Source: an uncultured Anaerobiospirillum sp. (GTDB lineage: Bacteria; Pseudomonadota; Gammaproteobacteria; Enterobacterales; Succinivibrionaceae). From it: 56,654 bases of DNA. The position numbers were made by a program, and so were the translations under genes. Below the pieces are notes generated by a model. It had not been told where the DNA came from. It made no database searches and was given only the letters and a program-made list of their open reading frames with translations. Shown here piece by piece: positions 1-8,931 of the stretch (the first letter of the stretch is position 1; every line of letters begins with the position of its first letter). Where the stretch lies: assembly GCA_944389785.1 (NCBI GenBank), contig CALXNP010000003.1, positions 1 to 56,654 on the forward strand, written 5' to 3'.

Positions 1-116
1 TAATTACACTTCCATTTGCTTACATTAAGATTTTATCTATTTTACATTAATAATTGTCTTTTGCCGAGTTTCGGATAAAAATTTATTTTGTTTTATTAAA
101 AATAGTCTAAAGTTAT

Positions 117-146
117 TTGATATCAAAAAATGTATTCACGTATAAT
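117..146 (+). promoter_or_regulatory. Sigma-70 promoter for lgt-glmU
   Basis: A -35 box TTGATA at 117-122 and a perfect -10 box TATAAT at 141-146 are separated by 18 bp, about 50 bp before the lgt start codon. Bases 1-116 upstream hold nothing else I can support. Confidence 0.65.
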
Positions 147-197
147 AGTGATCTGTTGTTTATTATCAGCATCTAATTTTTATATTAGGATAAAAAA

Positions 198-983
198 TTG
201 TTTATTGTAGATATTGACCCTATAGCCTTTAACATTGGTCCTTTAGCTATACGCTATTATGGCTTGTTGTTTGCTGGTGGCTTTATTATTGGCTACTTTA
301 TTATGCAGGCAATGTTTAAAAGCTTAAACTATAAAACAGAAGATCTTGATAAATTATTAGTCTATATCTTTGTTGGTACTGTAATTGGTGCAAGATTAGG
401 CCATTGTTTAATCTATGAGCCTGCTTTTTATTTGAGTCATCCCATTGAAATTCTTAAAATTTATGAAGGAGGACTTGCCTCGCATGGAGGAACTATAGGT
501 GTAATTATCGCCTTATATCTATTTTTACGAAAACATAAGCAATATAGATTCTTAGAACTTGTAGATATGCTTTCTATTCCTGTTGCCTTAGTTTCTGGCA
601 TGATACGTATTGGCAATTTTTTAAATGCAGAAATATTAGGTAAATTTTATGATGGTCCTTTTAGTGTAATCTTTGTTCGTTTACATGATGGCAATATACC
701 ACGACACCCAGTACAGCTATATGAAGCAATATGCTACTTTAGTCTATTTATAATCTTAGCTTTAATTTATAAATTTTATAAAAATAGACCTGTTGGATTT
801 ATTTTTTCTATATTAATTATTGTAATCTTTGGCTCACGTATGGTACTTGAGCAATTTAAACTAGAGCAAGCTGATTATTCTACTAATATGTTCTTAAATG
901 TAGGTCAGCTTTTAAGTATTCCTTTTGTAATTGCAGGCATATTGCTTCTAGTGTATGTTTTTAAAAAGAAGAAAGGAGCATAA
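198..983 (+). CDS. lgt: Prolipoprotein diacylglyceryl transferase
   Basis: Inner-membrane enzyme that moves the diacylglyceryl group of phosphatidylglycerol onto the lipobox cysteine of prolipoproteins, the first step of lipoprotein maturation. The 261-residue length fits the family. The sequence is strongly hydrophobic with about seven membrane segments. Family landmarks are visible: SHGG with the essential His at residue 96, the signature RIGNFLNAE with Arg137, HPVQLYE near 170-176, and an Arg at 214 in GSRMVLEQF matching the second catalytic arginine region. The start is a TTG at 198 preceded by AGGA at 187-190; no better ATG exists in frame. glmU begins one base after the stop, so the two genes are one transcript. 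This lgt-glmU pairing is not the E. coli order. Confidence 0.95.
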   Translation: MFIVDIDPIAFNIGPLAIRYYGLLFAGGFIIGYFIMQAMFKSLNYKTEDLDKLLVYIFVGTVIGARLGHCLIYEPAFYLSHPIEILKIYEGGLASHGGTIGVIIALYLFLRKHKQYRFLELVDMLSIPVALVSGMIRIGNFLNAEILGKFYDGPFSVIFVRLHDGNIPRHPVQLYEAICYFSLFIILALIYKFYKNRPVGFIFSILIIVIFGSRMVLEQFKLEQADYSTNMFLNVGQLLSIPFVIAGILLLVYVFKKKKGA

Positions 984-984
984 A

Positions 985-2370
985 ATGGATCTTGAAGTAG
1001 TAGTTTTAGCTGCAGGTGAAGGTAAAAGAATGAATTCATGTAAGCCTAAAACCTTACATGAAATTGCTAAAAAGCCAATGCTTTTACATGTATTAGAAAC
1101 ATTAATGCGATTAAATCCTCAGCGCATACATTTAGTTTTAGGACATAAACAAGATATAGTTGAAGAAGCTCTAAAAAGCTTTCCTCAAGATATATGCGAT
1201 AAAATAAACATTTGTACTCAAAAAGAACAATTAGGTACTGGTCATGCTTTAATGCAGGCTGTACCATTTTTACAAGCAGATAGTAAAGTTTTAGTAGTAT
1301 ATGGTGATATACCTTTAATTGCACTGCAAGATCTTAATAATCTAGTACAAAACTGTAAAGATCTTTGTATCTTAACAGCCAAATATGATGATCCAACAGG
1401 TTATGGACGTATTTTAAGAGACGAAAACAATAATATAAAAGCTATAGTTGAACAAAAAGATTGCACTAGTGCTCAATTACTAATTAAAGAAATTAATACT
1501 GGCATTATTTGTACTACAAGTGCTATTGCTAAACAATATTTAAGTTTACTAAAAAATAACAATGCTCAAAAAGAATATTATTTAACTGATTTAGCTGCTT
1601 TATTAGCAGCAGATCACAAACAAGTTAGCTCTTGTGAAGCTGTTGATTATAAATATACTCTTGGTGTTAATAATAAAGCTCAATTACAGCAACTTGAGCG
1701 TATTTACCAACAAGATTGTGCTAATGAGCTTTTAGCACAAGGTGTAACTTTAGCTGATGCAAAACGTATTGATATTAGAGGTAAGTTACACTGTGGCAGT
1801 GATGTCTTTATTGATATTAATTGTGTATTTGAAGGACAAGTAACTTTAGGCAATAATGTACATATAGGTCCAGGTTGTATCATTAAAGACACTATCATTG
1901 CTGATAACTCTGTAATTAGTGCCTATAGTATTATAGAGCAATCTACACTTAACAAAAATAATACTATAGGTCCATTTGCAAGATTACGTCCTGGTAATAA
2001 CTTTGCAGATAATGTACATGTAGGTAACTTTGTAGAATGCAAAAAAGCATCCTTAGGTCAAGGTACTAAAGCAGGTCATCTTTCTTATCTTGGAGATGCT
2101 ACTATAGGCAGTGAAGTAAATATTGGTGCTGGTACTATTACTTGTAATTATGATGGAGCTAATAAGCATCAAACTATTATTGGTAATGATGTTTTTGTAG
2201 GCTCAGATAGTCAAATTGTGGCACCATGTGAAATAAAAAATAAAGTAACTATTGGCGCTGGTACTACTATGACTTCTCACATTGCCCATCAAGAAGGTGA
2301 TCTAATTGTGACACGTGCTAAAGCCCGTGTAATTGAAAAATATAAACGTCCAACTAAACATAAAAAATAA
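985..2370 (+). CDS. glmU: Bifunctional GlmU (UDP-GlcNAc pyrophosphorylase / GlcN-1-P acetyltransferase)
   Basis: Cytoplasmic enzyme making UDP-N-acetylglucosamine for peptidoglycan and LPS: it acetylates glucosamine-1-P, then uridylylates it. The N-terminal nucleotidyltransferase domain shows LAAGEGKRM at 8-16 with the following lysine (K22), then YGDIPLI and EINTGI. The C-terminal half is a left-handed beta-helix of hexapeptide repeats with RLRPG, the catalytic His365 in AGHLSYLGD, and the NIGAGTITCNYDG motif. It has 461 residues when started at the ATG at 985, which has AAGGAG at 973-978. The open frame extends upstream to 955, but that would overlap lgt and lacks a ribosome site. The enzyme looks complete. 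Confidence 0.97.
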   Translation: MDLEVVVLAAGEGKRMNSCKPKTLHEIAKKPMLLHVLETLMRLNPQRIHLVLGHKQDIVEEALKSFPQDICDKINICTQKEQLGTGHALMQAVPFLQADSKVLVVYGDIPLIALQDLNNLVQNCKDLCILTAKYDDPTGYGRILRDENNNIKAIVEQKDCTSAQLLIKEINTGIICTTSAIAKQYLSLLKNNNAQKEYYLTDLAALLAADHKQVSSCEAVDYKYTLGVNNKAQLQQLERIYQQDCANELLAQGVTLADAKRIDIRGKLHCGSDVFIDINCVFEGQVTLGNNVHIGPGCIIKDTIIADNSVISAYSIIEQSTLNKNNTIGPFARLRPGNNFADNVHVGNFVECKKASLGQGTKAGHLSYLGDATIGSEVNIGAGTITCNYDGANKHQTIIGNDVFVGSDSQIVAPCEIKNKVTIGAGTTMTSHIAHQEGDLIVTRAKARVIEKYKRPTKHKK

Positions 2371-2386
2371 AATATGATATTAACAA

Positions 2387-2431
2387 CCTAAAATTAGTTT
2401 AAAATTTACATTTATCTAAACTAATTTTAGG
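2387..2431. terminator. Perfect 15-bp stem-loop after glmU
   Basis: CCTAAAATTAGTTTA (2387-2401) pairs perfectly with TAAACTAATTTTAGG (2417-2431) around a 15-nt loop. It lies 17 bases after the glmU stop. There is no clean U-run after it, so it may be an mRNA-end or processing structure, not a classical intrinsic terminator. Confidence 0.5.
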
Positions 2432-2531
2432 TATATCAATAAAATTCAACAATACTATTTATTGAATATAGTAAGTATAGGATGCTACAGCATTATTTCT
2501 TAATTTAAAATATAATCTAAGCTTTAACTAT

Positions 2532-4397
2532 ATGGAAAATCATAGCATTAATCACAGTGAAAAATTATCATTTGCTATAGGAGCAATAGGCAAAGATGCT
2601 GCTTTTGCTTTTATGATTCTATCCTTACTAAATTCTGTATATAACAGCTTTGCTTTAGGTGGAGTTTTATTAGCTTTTATACCAATTATTGGTAAATTCT
2701 TAAATGGTATAAGTGATCCTATCATTGGTTTTATCATAGATAAAAGTAAAAGCAAATTTGGTAAATTCAAACCTTATATCTTCTTTGGCAGTGTATCTTT
2801 TGTTTTTTTTGCTTTATGTTATGTTATCTATCTTGATAAATACAATGCAGATATTGATAAACAACATCTTAGCAATTATATTTTTGCTTTTTTTATATAT
2901 ATTTTAGTATGTTTTGCTTATTCTTTTATGGATGTGGCCTTTTGGGCTATGATTCCAAGCTTTGGCTCAAATAAAAAAAATAGAGATGAGATGGCTACTA
3001 TAGGACGTTTAGGAGCGACTATAGGTTATAATTGTGCTACAATTTTATTTAGCTATATACTCTTACATATTAGCAGTATGTTCTTTTGGTATAAAATAAT
3101 ACCTTATTTAATCTTGCTCTTTTTTATGATCTCACAAGCTATAGTTTTACTAAATATTAAAGATAGATCTATACATTACAGTAATAGCTATAAGCAAAAA
3201 CCGAGTAAAATTATAAAAAGCTTTTTACAAAATGATCAACTTCTAACAGTTACTTTACAAAACTTTTTACTGCAATTTATTTTTTTCACTGTTAGCTATA
3301 CTGTTTTTATTTTTTTAGATTGGCACTCTAAAGATAGAAATACTGATACTATCTATCTTAGCCTTATTACCTTATCAAGCCATTTAATTGCTTATTGCAG
3401 CTATATGGTTTTAATGCATAAATACGATCATAAAAAAATTTATGTTTCATCTTGTATAGCTATATTTTATTGCCTAATACTTATATTAACATCTTTAATT
3501 CTTCAGGCTAGTTTTCTAATATTAATTTTCTTTTTCATGTTAAGTATAGCTATTGGTTTTAGTAATGTATGCATTAGTATAATGCTAGCAAATACTGTAG
3601 ATTATGGAGAGTTTAGAAGTAATTGTCGCTTAGAAGGCATAGCTTTTTCAATGCAAACTATGACTACTAATTTAGCTATTGCTTTTGCTTTAGCTCTTAT
3701 TTATCTAGTACCTGATTTAAATACTAATTTAAATCAATTTGATAGTAATCTTAATATTTATACTTTAAATATCTTTGCTGCTATCTTATATATTCTTGTT
3801 GTTTTTTACCTATATCTAAAGCATTATAAATTAGCAGGCAGCTTTTATGTACATATGTTAAATACCTTAGATAGAATTAGAGGTATACATAATAAGGAAG
3901 ATTTAAACTATACTTCAGTACGTTATGCTTTAGATGAAGATTTCATATTAATGAATTTAGCCACACCATATAATAGTGATAAAGAAAATATTCTAAACAT
4001 AGTCTCAAAACTATCTCAATGTTTAATTAGTACTGATTTAATTGAAGATCCTTTTAATTTTAAGCAAGAGCTAACTCAAAAATTACAGCATAGCAATTGT
4101 GGTATAGCTGAAGGTATTGCTATAGCTCATGTTAAAAGCTCATATGTTAAAAGATCAATGTTAGCTTTAGCTACATTACAACAACCTTTAGATTGTGGAG
4201 CTATTGATAATAAAAAATGTGATCTTATATTTTTAATAGCAAGTCCTAATGATGCTAATGAGCATCTTAATTTGTTAGGTAAACTCTCCTTACTGTTAAA
4301 TGATCAAGATTTTTGTGACAGCATTAGAAGTGCAGGTTCTCAAGCTGAAATTCTTGAGCGTATTATTAAATGTGAAAAATGTATAATACAGGAATAA
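2532..4397 (+). CDS. GPH/MelB-type sugar:cation symporter fused to a fructose-type PTS EIIA domain
   Basis: Inner-membrane transporter of 621 residues in two parts. Residues 1 to about 435 form a 12-segment MFS protein of the glycoside-pentoside-hexuronide family: GKF.NGISDPIIGFIIDKS.SKFGKFKPYI is the hallmark loop 2-3 region, and a DVAFWAM helix follows. Residues of about 465-620 match a PTS EIIA type-2 (fructose/mannitol/Ntr) domain, with GIAEGIAIAH carrying the phospho-acceptor His533, then CDLIFLIASPNDANEHLNLLGKL and a C-terminal helix pair. The proline before the active His (usual IPH) is Ala here. LacS-type GPH proteins carry a type-1 (glucose) EIIA, so this is a different fusion. Inference: phosphorylation by HPr~P tunes uptake. 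The substrate is unknown. It is followed at once by a binding protein, probably co-transcribed. Confidence 0.85.
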   Translation: MENHSINHSEKLSFAIGAIGKDAAFAFMILSLLNSVYNSFALGGVLLAFIPIIGKFLNGISDPIIGFIIDKSKSKFGKFKPYIFFGSVSFVFFALCYVIYLDKYNADIDKQHLSNYIFAFFIYILVCFAYSFMDVAFWAMIPSFGSNKKNRDEMATIGRLGATIGYNCATILFSYILLHISSMFFWYKIIPYLILLFFMISQAIVLLNIKDRSIHYSNSYKQKPSKIIKSFLQNDQLLTVTLQNFLLQFIFFTVSYTVFIFLDWHSKDRNTDTIYLSLITLSSHLIAYCSYMVLMHKYDHKKIYVSSCIAIFYCLILILTSLILQASFLILIFFFMLSIAIGFSNVCISIMLANTVDYGEFRSNCRLEGIAFSMQTMTTNLAIAFALALIYLVPDLNTNLNQFDSNLNIYTLNIFAAILYILVVFYLYLKHYKLAGSFYVHMLNTLDRIRGIHNKEDLNYTSVRYALDEDFILMNLATPYNSDKENILNIVSKLSQCLISTDLIEDPFNFKQELTQKLQHSNCGIAEGIAIAHVKSSYVKRSMLALATLQQPLDCGAIDNKKCDLIFLIASPNDANEHLNLLGKLSLLLNDQDFCDSIRSAGSQAEILERIIKCEKCIIQE

Positions 4398-4399
4398 AA

Positions 4400-5158
4400 A
4401 TGATTAAATCTATAAAAATTGCGATATTAAGCCTTTGTCTTTGCTTTAGTTTTACAACACAAGCAGCACCAATAAAAGTTTGTGCTGTAACACAGCTATA
4501 TGGTTTTTTATCTGAGCTTAAACAAACATATCAGCTTGATGTATACATAGATACTGCAAGTGATCTTTATTCTGCTATTGCTAATAATGAAAAACAATGT
4601 GATATCTTACTAAGTTATGACGAAAAATTACCTATTAGTTTGATTCGCTCAAATAAAGCTCATGGAGCAAGTTTAGTTCCTATAGCAAAAACCTCTCTTA
4701 TAGTACTTGCACAAGATCCAAAACTTTTTGCTAATAACAGTAATCAAGCTATTATTAAACATCAACTAAAATCTCTTGCTATAGCGGATACAAGACTTAC
4801 TCCTGTAGGTTTTGCAACTCATGAAGTGGTAAAAAAAGCTTCATTCCCAACTAATTACTTAAAGGACAAAATTTATAGAGCAGAACATGAATATCAAATT
4901 TTATCGATGATTATTAATAAACATGTACAAACAGGTATAGTTTCATTAGTAGCTTTTAAAGGTATAGATAAACAAAATCAATATTCCTATTATCTCATAC
5001 CTCAAAAAGATTACCCTGATCTCTTGTATTATGCAGTACTATTTAAAGATAGTATTAATAAAAATGATGTTATCAATTTTTTAAAGGATTTAAGAGCAAA
5101 TACTAAATTAAATAATATTTATTTAAAATATGGCCTCAAATCATTAAATGCCTATTAA
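4400..5158 (+). CDS. ModA-like periplasmic substrate-binding protein
   Basis: Predicted 252-residue exported protein. The signal peptide is clear: a lysine-rich start, a hydrophobic core (IAILSLCLCFSF) and a cleavage region ending QAA. The mature part resembles molybdate/oxyanion-binding proteins of the ModA/SBP type-2 fold: CDILLSYDEKLP, then a long-side-chain LIVLAQDP strand, then AIADTRLTPVGFATHEVV near the middle, where ModA has its IANPxxAPxGxAA motif. Identity to true ModA appears low, so the ligand is uncertain. The start ATG at 4400 is preceded by AGGA (4390-4393) and lies two bases after the transporter stop; the in-frame ATG at 4379 lies inside the upstream gene. No modB or modC permease genes are present nearby. 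Confidence 0.65.
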   Translation: MIKSIKIAILSLCLCFSFTTQAAPIKVCAVTQLYGFLSELKQTYQLDVYIDTASDLYSAIANNEKQCDILLSYDEKLPISLIRSNKAHGASLVPIAKTSLIVLAQDPKLFANNSNQAIIKHQLKSLAIADTRLTPVGFATHEVVKKASFPTNYLKDKIYRAEHEYQILSMIINKHVQTGIVSLVAFKGIDKQNQYSYYLIPQKDYPDLLYYAVLFKDSINKNDVINFLKDLRANTKLNNIYLKYGLKSLNAY

Positions 5159-5164
5159 GATTTA

Positions 5165-5198
5165 TATATGTTAAAGCCTTAAATAGCTTTAACATATA
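5165..5198. terminator. Bidirectional stem-loop between convergent genes
   Basis: TATATGTTAAAGC (5165-5177) pairs perfectly with GCTTTAACATATA (5186-5198), with an 8-nt loop. It sits between the stops of the ModA-like gene (plus) and the dehydrogenase (minus), where a shared terminator is expected. Confidence 0.6.
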
Positions 5199-5210
5199 AT
5201 TTAATAAAGC

Positions 5211-8066
5211 TTAAGAACTAAGTTCATCAACTAAATATGCAATATGTTGCCATGGTTTATTCATACTATCAGATAAACCAACTTCACAACTAGAAGAGCT
5301 ACTATACAGTCTTGAAATATTATGTTCTTTAAAGTACTTAGCTATATTATAAGTAGCACTTATATTAAGTTTAGGTACACTAAAGCCCTTATTACCAGCA
5401 AAACCACAGCATAAAGTATTTTGATCTTCTAATACTTTACCATTAGTACAAGCTTTAGCAATAGCTTCAATAGCACCAACACGTTTTGCATTACGTAAGG
5501 AACAAACATTATAAATGCCAATATCTTCATTTATTTTTTGAATATTAAGTCTTGGTAATAAAATCTCATTAATATAATCAGGCATATCATAGATTTGTAA
5601 TTTATGATAATCGCTATGATCTTTTAAAGATTCAAGCATATGCATAGCACAAGCTGAATGGTCAATAACTATTTTTATTTGACCTTGTTTTGAACTGTTT
5701 AATAAAATCTTAAAAGCTCTATCAATAGTATCTATACTTTTATCTTTTTTAGTAAAGTTTTTAAAGGCCTTACCACAACACATATCCTTAATTTCATTAG
5801 GATAAATGACATTCACTAAAGCCTTAGCACAAATACTTTCAAAAACTTGCTGTATTGAACGTTTATCTTGAGCTTTATTATTAGGAGCAAAAGCCCTATT
5901 CATACAAGAGCTAAAATATACTACACTTTGATCATTGTTGTTGTGAGTTTTTGAGATGAGCTTATAATCATTAGCGTATGGCATATACACATTAACTATA
6001 GGTGTACCTAACTTATGATTAAAACGTAAACTCAATTCTTTAAAACTCTCATCCCCTACTAATCTTTGTCCAAAATTAGCAACTTTTAAGCCAAATTTAC
6101 CTACACTTATGGTACTAGACATATGTTTACTTGCCATTTTTGCAAGGCTTAATCCTAAATGTGTAGCATTATCATTTTGTATATTAATAGCAAGTTGTGC
6201 TGTATCAATTTCAAGAGGGCATACACTTTTACAGGATGAGCAAGTAGCACAACTTTGTATTCCATAATATTTATAACCCTCTTTTAACTCAGATAACTCT
6301 TTTTGCTCTTGACTTGTTCTATTAACAATAGCTTCTAATCTTCTAATTTCACGAACTACAGCTATTCTTTGACGTGGTGTTAAAGTAATATCACGAGATG
6401 GACATACTTTTTCACAAAAGCCACACTCCATACATTGTGTAATGTAATCCTCAATAGCATTAGCTGGCTTTAAGTTTTTAATATGAATATTTTTATCTTC
6501 GCAAATAATTACATCAGGATTAATTAAATTATTCTTATCAAAAATATATTTAATCTTTTTATTGATGTTATATCCTTTTTGCCCCCATTCTGTTTCTACA
6601 AAAGGAGCCATCATACGTCCTGTGCCATGCTCTGCTTTAGTTGAACCTCCTAAAGCTACTACATGTTCTACAAGATCATCCATAAATTTTGCAAAATTGT
6701 CTCTTTGTTTAATATCAGACAAAACAGGACTAATGTTAAAATGAACATTACCTGCTAATACATGTCCATAAATTACACCATCTAATTCATATTTATTAAA
6801 TAAATTTTCAATACCAGCAATACCCTTCCCAAAATTATCGATCTCAAAACAAATATCCTCAGTAATACATGTTGAACCTTTAGGACGAGTAGAAGCAGCT
6901 ATTGGTAATATTGATTTTCTAATTTTCCACCAAGATGCTATTTCTTTTTCATCTTGACTAAAGTGTATACCAAATAATGTTTTGACATCTTGCAGCTGCC
7001 TAGTTAAATAGGCTATATTTTGTTCAAGTATACTTTTATCATTACTTTGTAATTGTACTAAAATACAGCAGTTACCTTCTTGTACCTTATACACAAGATC
7101 TATCATATTTTTTAAAGATCTGCAGGCTATAAGACATTTATAATCCATAAATTCGCCTGCTGAAACTATATCTTTATTTTTAGCTAAAATTTTAACTGCT
7201 AAAGCTGCATCTTGATTATTCTTATAACATAAAAGGGCACAGGCATTATATAGATAGTCATCAACTGTCTCATACTGTACTCTTGAAACAAAGCCTAGTG
7301 TACCTTCAGCACCTATAAAAATATGATTAAATATATCTTTTATATCTTCAAAATCTACTAAACTGTTTAAGCCATAGCCTGTAGTATTTTTAATTTGATA
7401 TTTTCTTTTAATAAGATTAGTTAAATCCTGATCTGCCAATACTTCTTGACGTAAATTTAATAATGAATTAACAATATCTGATCTAGTATTTAAAAAGTTA
7501 TTAAAAGAGGCTTCATCAGAAGTATCTACTAATGTACCGTCATTTAAAATAACTCTAATAGCTTTAATTGTTTGATAGCTATTTTGTTTAGTACCACAAC
7601 ACATACCTGATGAGTTATTAGAAAAAATACCACCAATACTTGCATTATTAATAGTAGCAGGATCAGGTCCTATCTTTTTATTAAATGGCTTTAATGCATT
7701 ATTTGCCTCAACACCAATTACGCCACAATCTAACCAAACACTATCGTCTAATACTTTAATTTCTTGCCATTTAGAAGCAGTTATAACCAAAACACTATCA
7801 CAAGATGCTTGACCACTTAATGAAGTGCCAGAACCTTTAAATGTTAAAGCTACATTATATTTATTAGATAATTTAATAATTTTTATAATTTCAGCTTCAT
7901 TTTTAGGTTTTAACACTAGCTTTGGAATATATCTGTAACATGATGCATCTATACCATAAGCAAATCTTTGTATATAGCTATCATAAACCCTATACTCTTT
8001 TCCTAATAAACTAGTGTCAAACAAAAATGTTTTACATTCTTGCAAAAAACTTGCATAATCAGCCAT
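5211..8066 (-). CDS. FAD/4Fe-4S D-lactate-type dehydrogenase (GlcD-GlpC fusion)
   Basis: Large 951-residue flavoprotein of the Dld-II / YdiJ class, which oxidises D-2-hydroxyacids such as D-lactate or D-2-hydroxyglutarate and feeds electrons to the quinone pool. The N-terminal half is an FAD_binding_4 domain (FKGSGTSLSGQA near 75-86; GPDPATINNASIGG near 130-143) followed by a FAD-oxidase C domain (HVLAGNVHFNISP; STKAEHGTGRMMAPF). Then come two ferredoxin-type clusters, CMECGFCEKVCPSRD near 543 and CATCSSCKSVCPLE near 605. The end holds CCG cysteine-rich domains (DMCCGKAFKNF; LCCGFAGNKGF). The ATG at 8066 has AAGGAT upstream. It appears to be transcribed alone. The exact substrate cannot be told from the sequence. 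Confidence 0.85.
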   Translation of the reverse strand: MADYASFLQECKTFLFDTSLLGKEYRVYDSYIQRFAYGIDASCYRYIPKLVLKPKNEAEIIKIIKLSNKYNVALTFKGSGTSLSGQASCDSVLVITASKWQEIKVLDDSVWLDCGVIGVEANNALKPFNKKIGPDPATINNASIGGIFSNNSSGMCCGTKQNSYQTIKAIRVILNDGTLVDTSDEASFNNFLNTRSDIVNSLLNLRQEVLADQDLTNLIKRKYQIKNTTGYGLNSLVDFEDIKDIFNHIFIGAEGTLGFVSRVQYETVDDYLYNACALLCYKNNQDAALAVKILAKNKDIVSAGEFMDYKCLIACRSLKNMIDLVYKVQEGNCCILVQLQSNDKSILEQNIAYLTRQLQDVKTLFGIHFSQDEKEIASWWKIRKSILPIAASTRPKGSTCITEDICFEIDNFGKGIAGIENLFNKYELDGVIYGHVLAGNVHFNISPVLSDIKQRDNFAKFMDDLVEHVVALGGSTKAEHGTGRMMAPFVETEWGQKGYNINKKIKYIFDKNNLINPDVIICEDKNIHIKNLKPANAIEDYITQCMECGFCEKVCPSRDITLTPRQRIAVVREIRRLEAIVNRTSQEQKELSELKEGYKYYGIQSCATCSSCKSVCPLEIDTAQLAINIQNDNATHLGLSLAKMASKHMSSTISVGKFGLKVANFGQRLVGDESFKELSLRFNHKLGTPIVNVYMPYANDYKLISKTHNNNDQSVVYFSSCMNRAFAPNNKAQDKRSIQQVFESICAKALVNVIYPNEIKDMCCGKAFKNFTKKDKSIDTIDRAFKILLNSSKQGQIKIVIDHSACAMHMLESLKDHSDYHKLQIYDMPDYINEILLPRLNIQKINEDIGIYNVCSLRNAKRVGAIEAIAKACTNGKVLEDQNTLCCGFAGNKGFSVPKLNISATYNIAKYFKEHNISRLYSSSSSCEVGLSDSMNKPWQHIAYLVDELSS

Positions 8067-8187
8067 TATTTTATCCTTATTTTGTTTAATATTTTTAGAA
8101 ATTTTATATTGTTATAAATAGCTTACTATACAATTTAATCATATATATAGTAAAGATTTTTCTTATAAGATTTAAATATGTTTTAGA

Positions 8188-8931
8188 CTATTTTACATAA
8201 CAATCAAAACGGCAGGCACCTCCATCTACACTATAGGCAACAGTAACTTTATGCTCAAGTATAGGAGCATCTTTTGGGCGTTTTAGCACTAATTTATAAC
8301 GAGCTTGTTGTAAGTACAAATAAATATTTTCTTCAATATCTTCATCAAAACCTACAATTTGATGAAAAAACTGCATATTTTTTTTAACTTTGGCACTTTT
8401 TTGCCTTGGAGGAAACATAGGATCATAATAAATAACATCATACATAATATTATGACTATTTACAGAACCTAAAGGCATAAGCTGCGGTAGACCATGTTTG
8501 AGTTTATGCCTATTTTCATCAATACTAGCTCTAGCTAAAGCATCCTCAAGTAATGCATAAACTAAAATATTACGCTCATACATATGTACACAAGCACCAG
8601 CACTTTGCATTAATAGACTATCACGGCCTAAACCTGCTGTAGCATCAGCTACTTGTAAATTATTAATTTGTCCTTTATAAGCTATTGCTTTAAGCAAAGG
8701 TTCTTTATGTTTAGATAAATTGACTACTCTATAAAAGTCTTTACCTTCAAAAAATGAAATATAAAAGCTTTGTGAACTATTATTATCTATTAAACAAAGC
8801 TTATCATCATATATTAAACTTAAATCATGCCCTTTAGCATAATTTTGTATAATATCTAGATGTGAATATATATAGCTTAAAGCCTTACTCTTAGCTATAA
8901 GCTTAGGCCCTATAGTAGTACAAGTGATCAT
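8188..8931 (-). CDS. rsmJ: 16S rRNA (guanine-1516-N2) methyltransferase RsmJ
   Basis: SAM-dependent methyltransferase modifying G1516 of 16S rRNA. The 247-residue length matches the family. Recognisable blocks are VADATAGLGRDSLLMQSAGA (SAM-binding loop), the MYERN strand end, YYDPMFPPRQKSAKVKKNMQFF (a family hallmark close to E. coli YLDPMFPHKQKSALVKKEM), and a C-terminal LKRPKDAP...CRFDCYV. Its ATG overlaps the aroE stop by one base (TAATG), implying translational coupling at the end of the purE-tsaC-aroE-rsmJ transcript. In E. coli rsmJ sits beside prlC; here prlC is about 2.8 kb away on the other strand. Confidence 0.93.
   Translation of the reverse strand: MITCTTIGPKLIAKSKALSYIYSHLDIIQNYAKGHDLSLIYDDKLCLIDNNSSQSFYISFFEGKDFYRVVNLSKHKEPLLKAIAYKGQINNLQVADATAGLGRDSLLMQSAGACVHMYERNILVYALLEDALARASIDENRHKLKHGLPQLMPLGSVNSHNIMYDVIYYDPMFPPRQKSAKVKKNMQFFHQIVGFDEDIEENIYLYLQQARYKLVLKRPKDAPILEHKVTVAYSVDGGACRFDCYVK

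Noticed and set aside
61..80. Small CCGA-GTT-TCGG hairpin near the window start as a terminator.
   Set aside because: Four-base-pair stem with no U-run; too weak to support.
955..984. Longer glmU start at 955.
   Set aside because: It would add a basic tail overlapping lgt; the ATG at 985 has a strong ribosome site and the family N-terminus.
1067..1324. Minus-strand open frames within glmU, typA, rpoZ, glnA and other genes.
   Set aside because: They are antisense or out-of-frame shadows of well-supported genes, with no motifs of their own.
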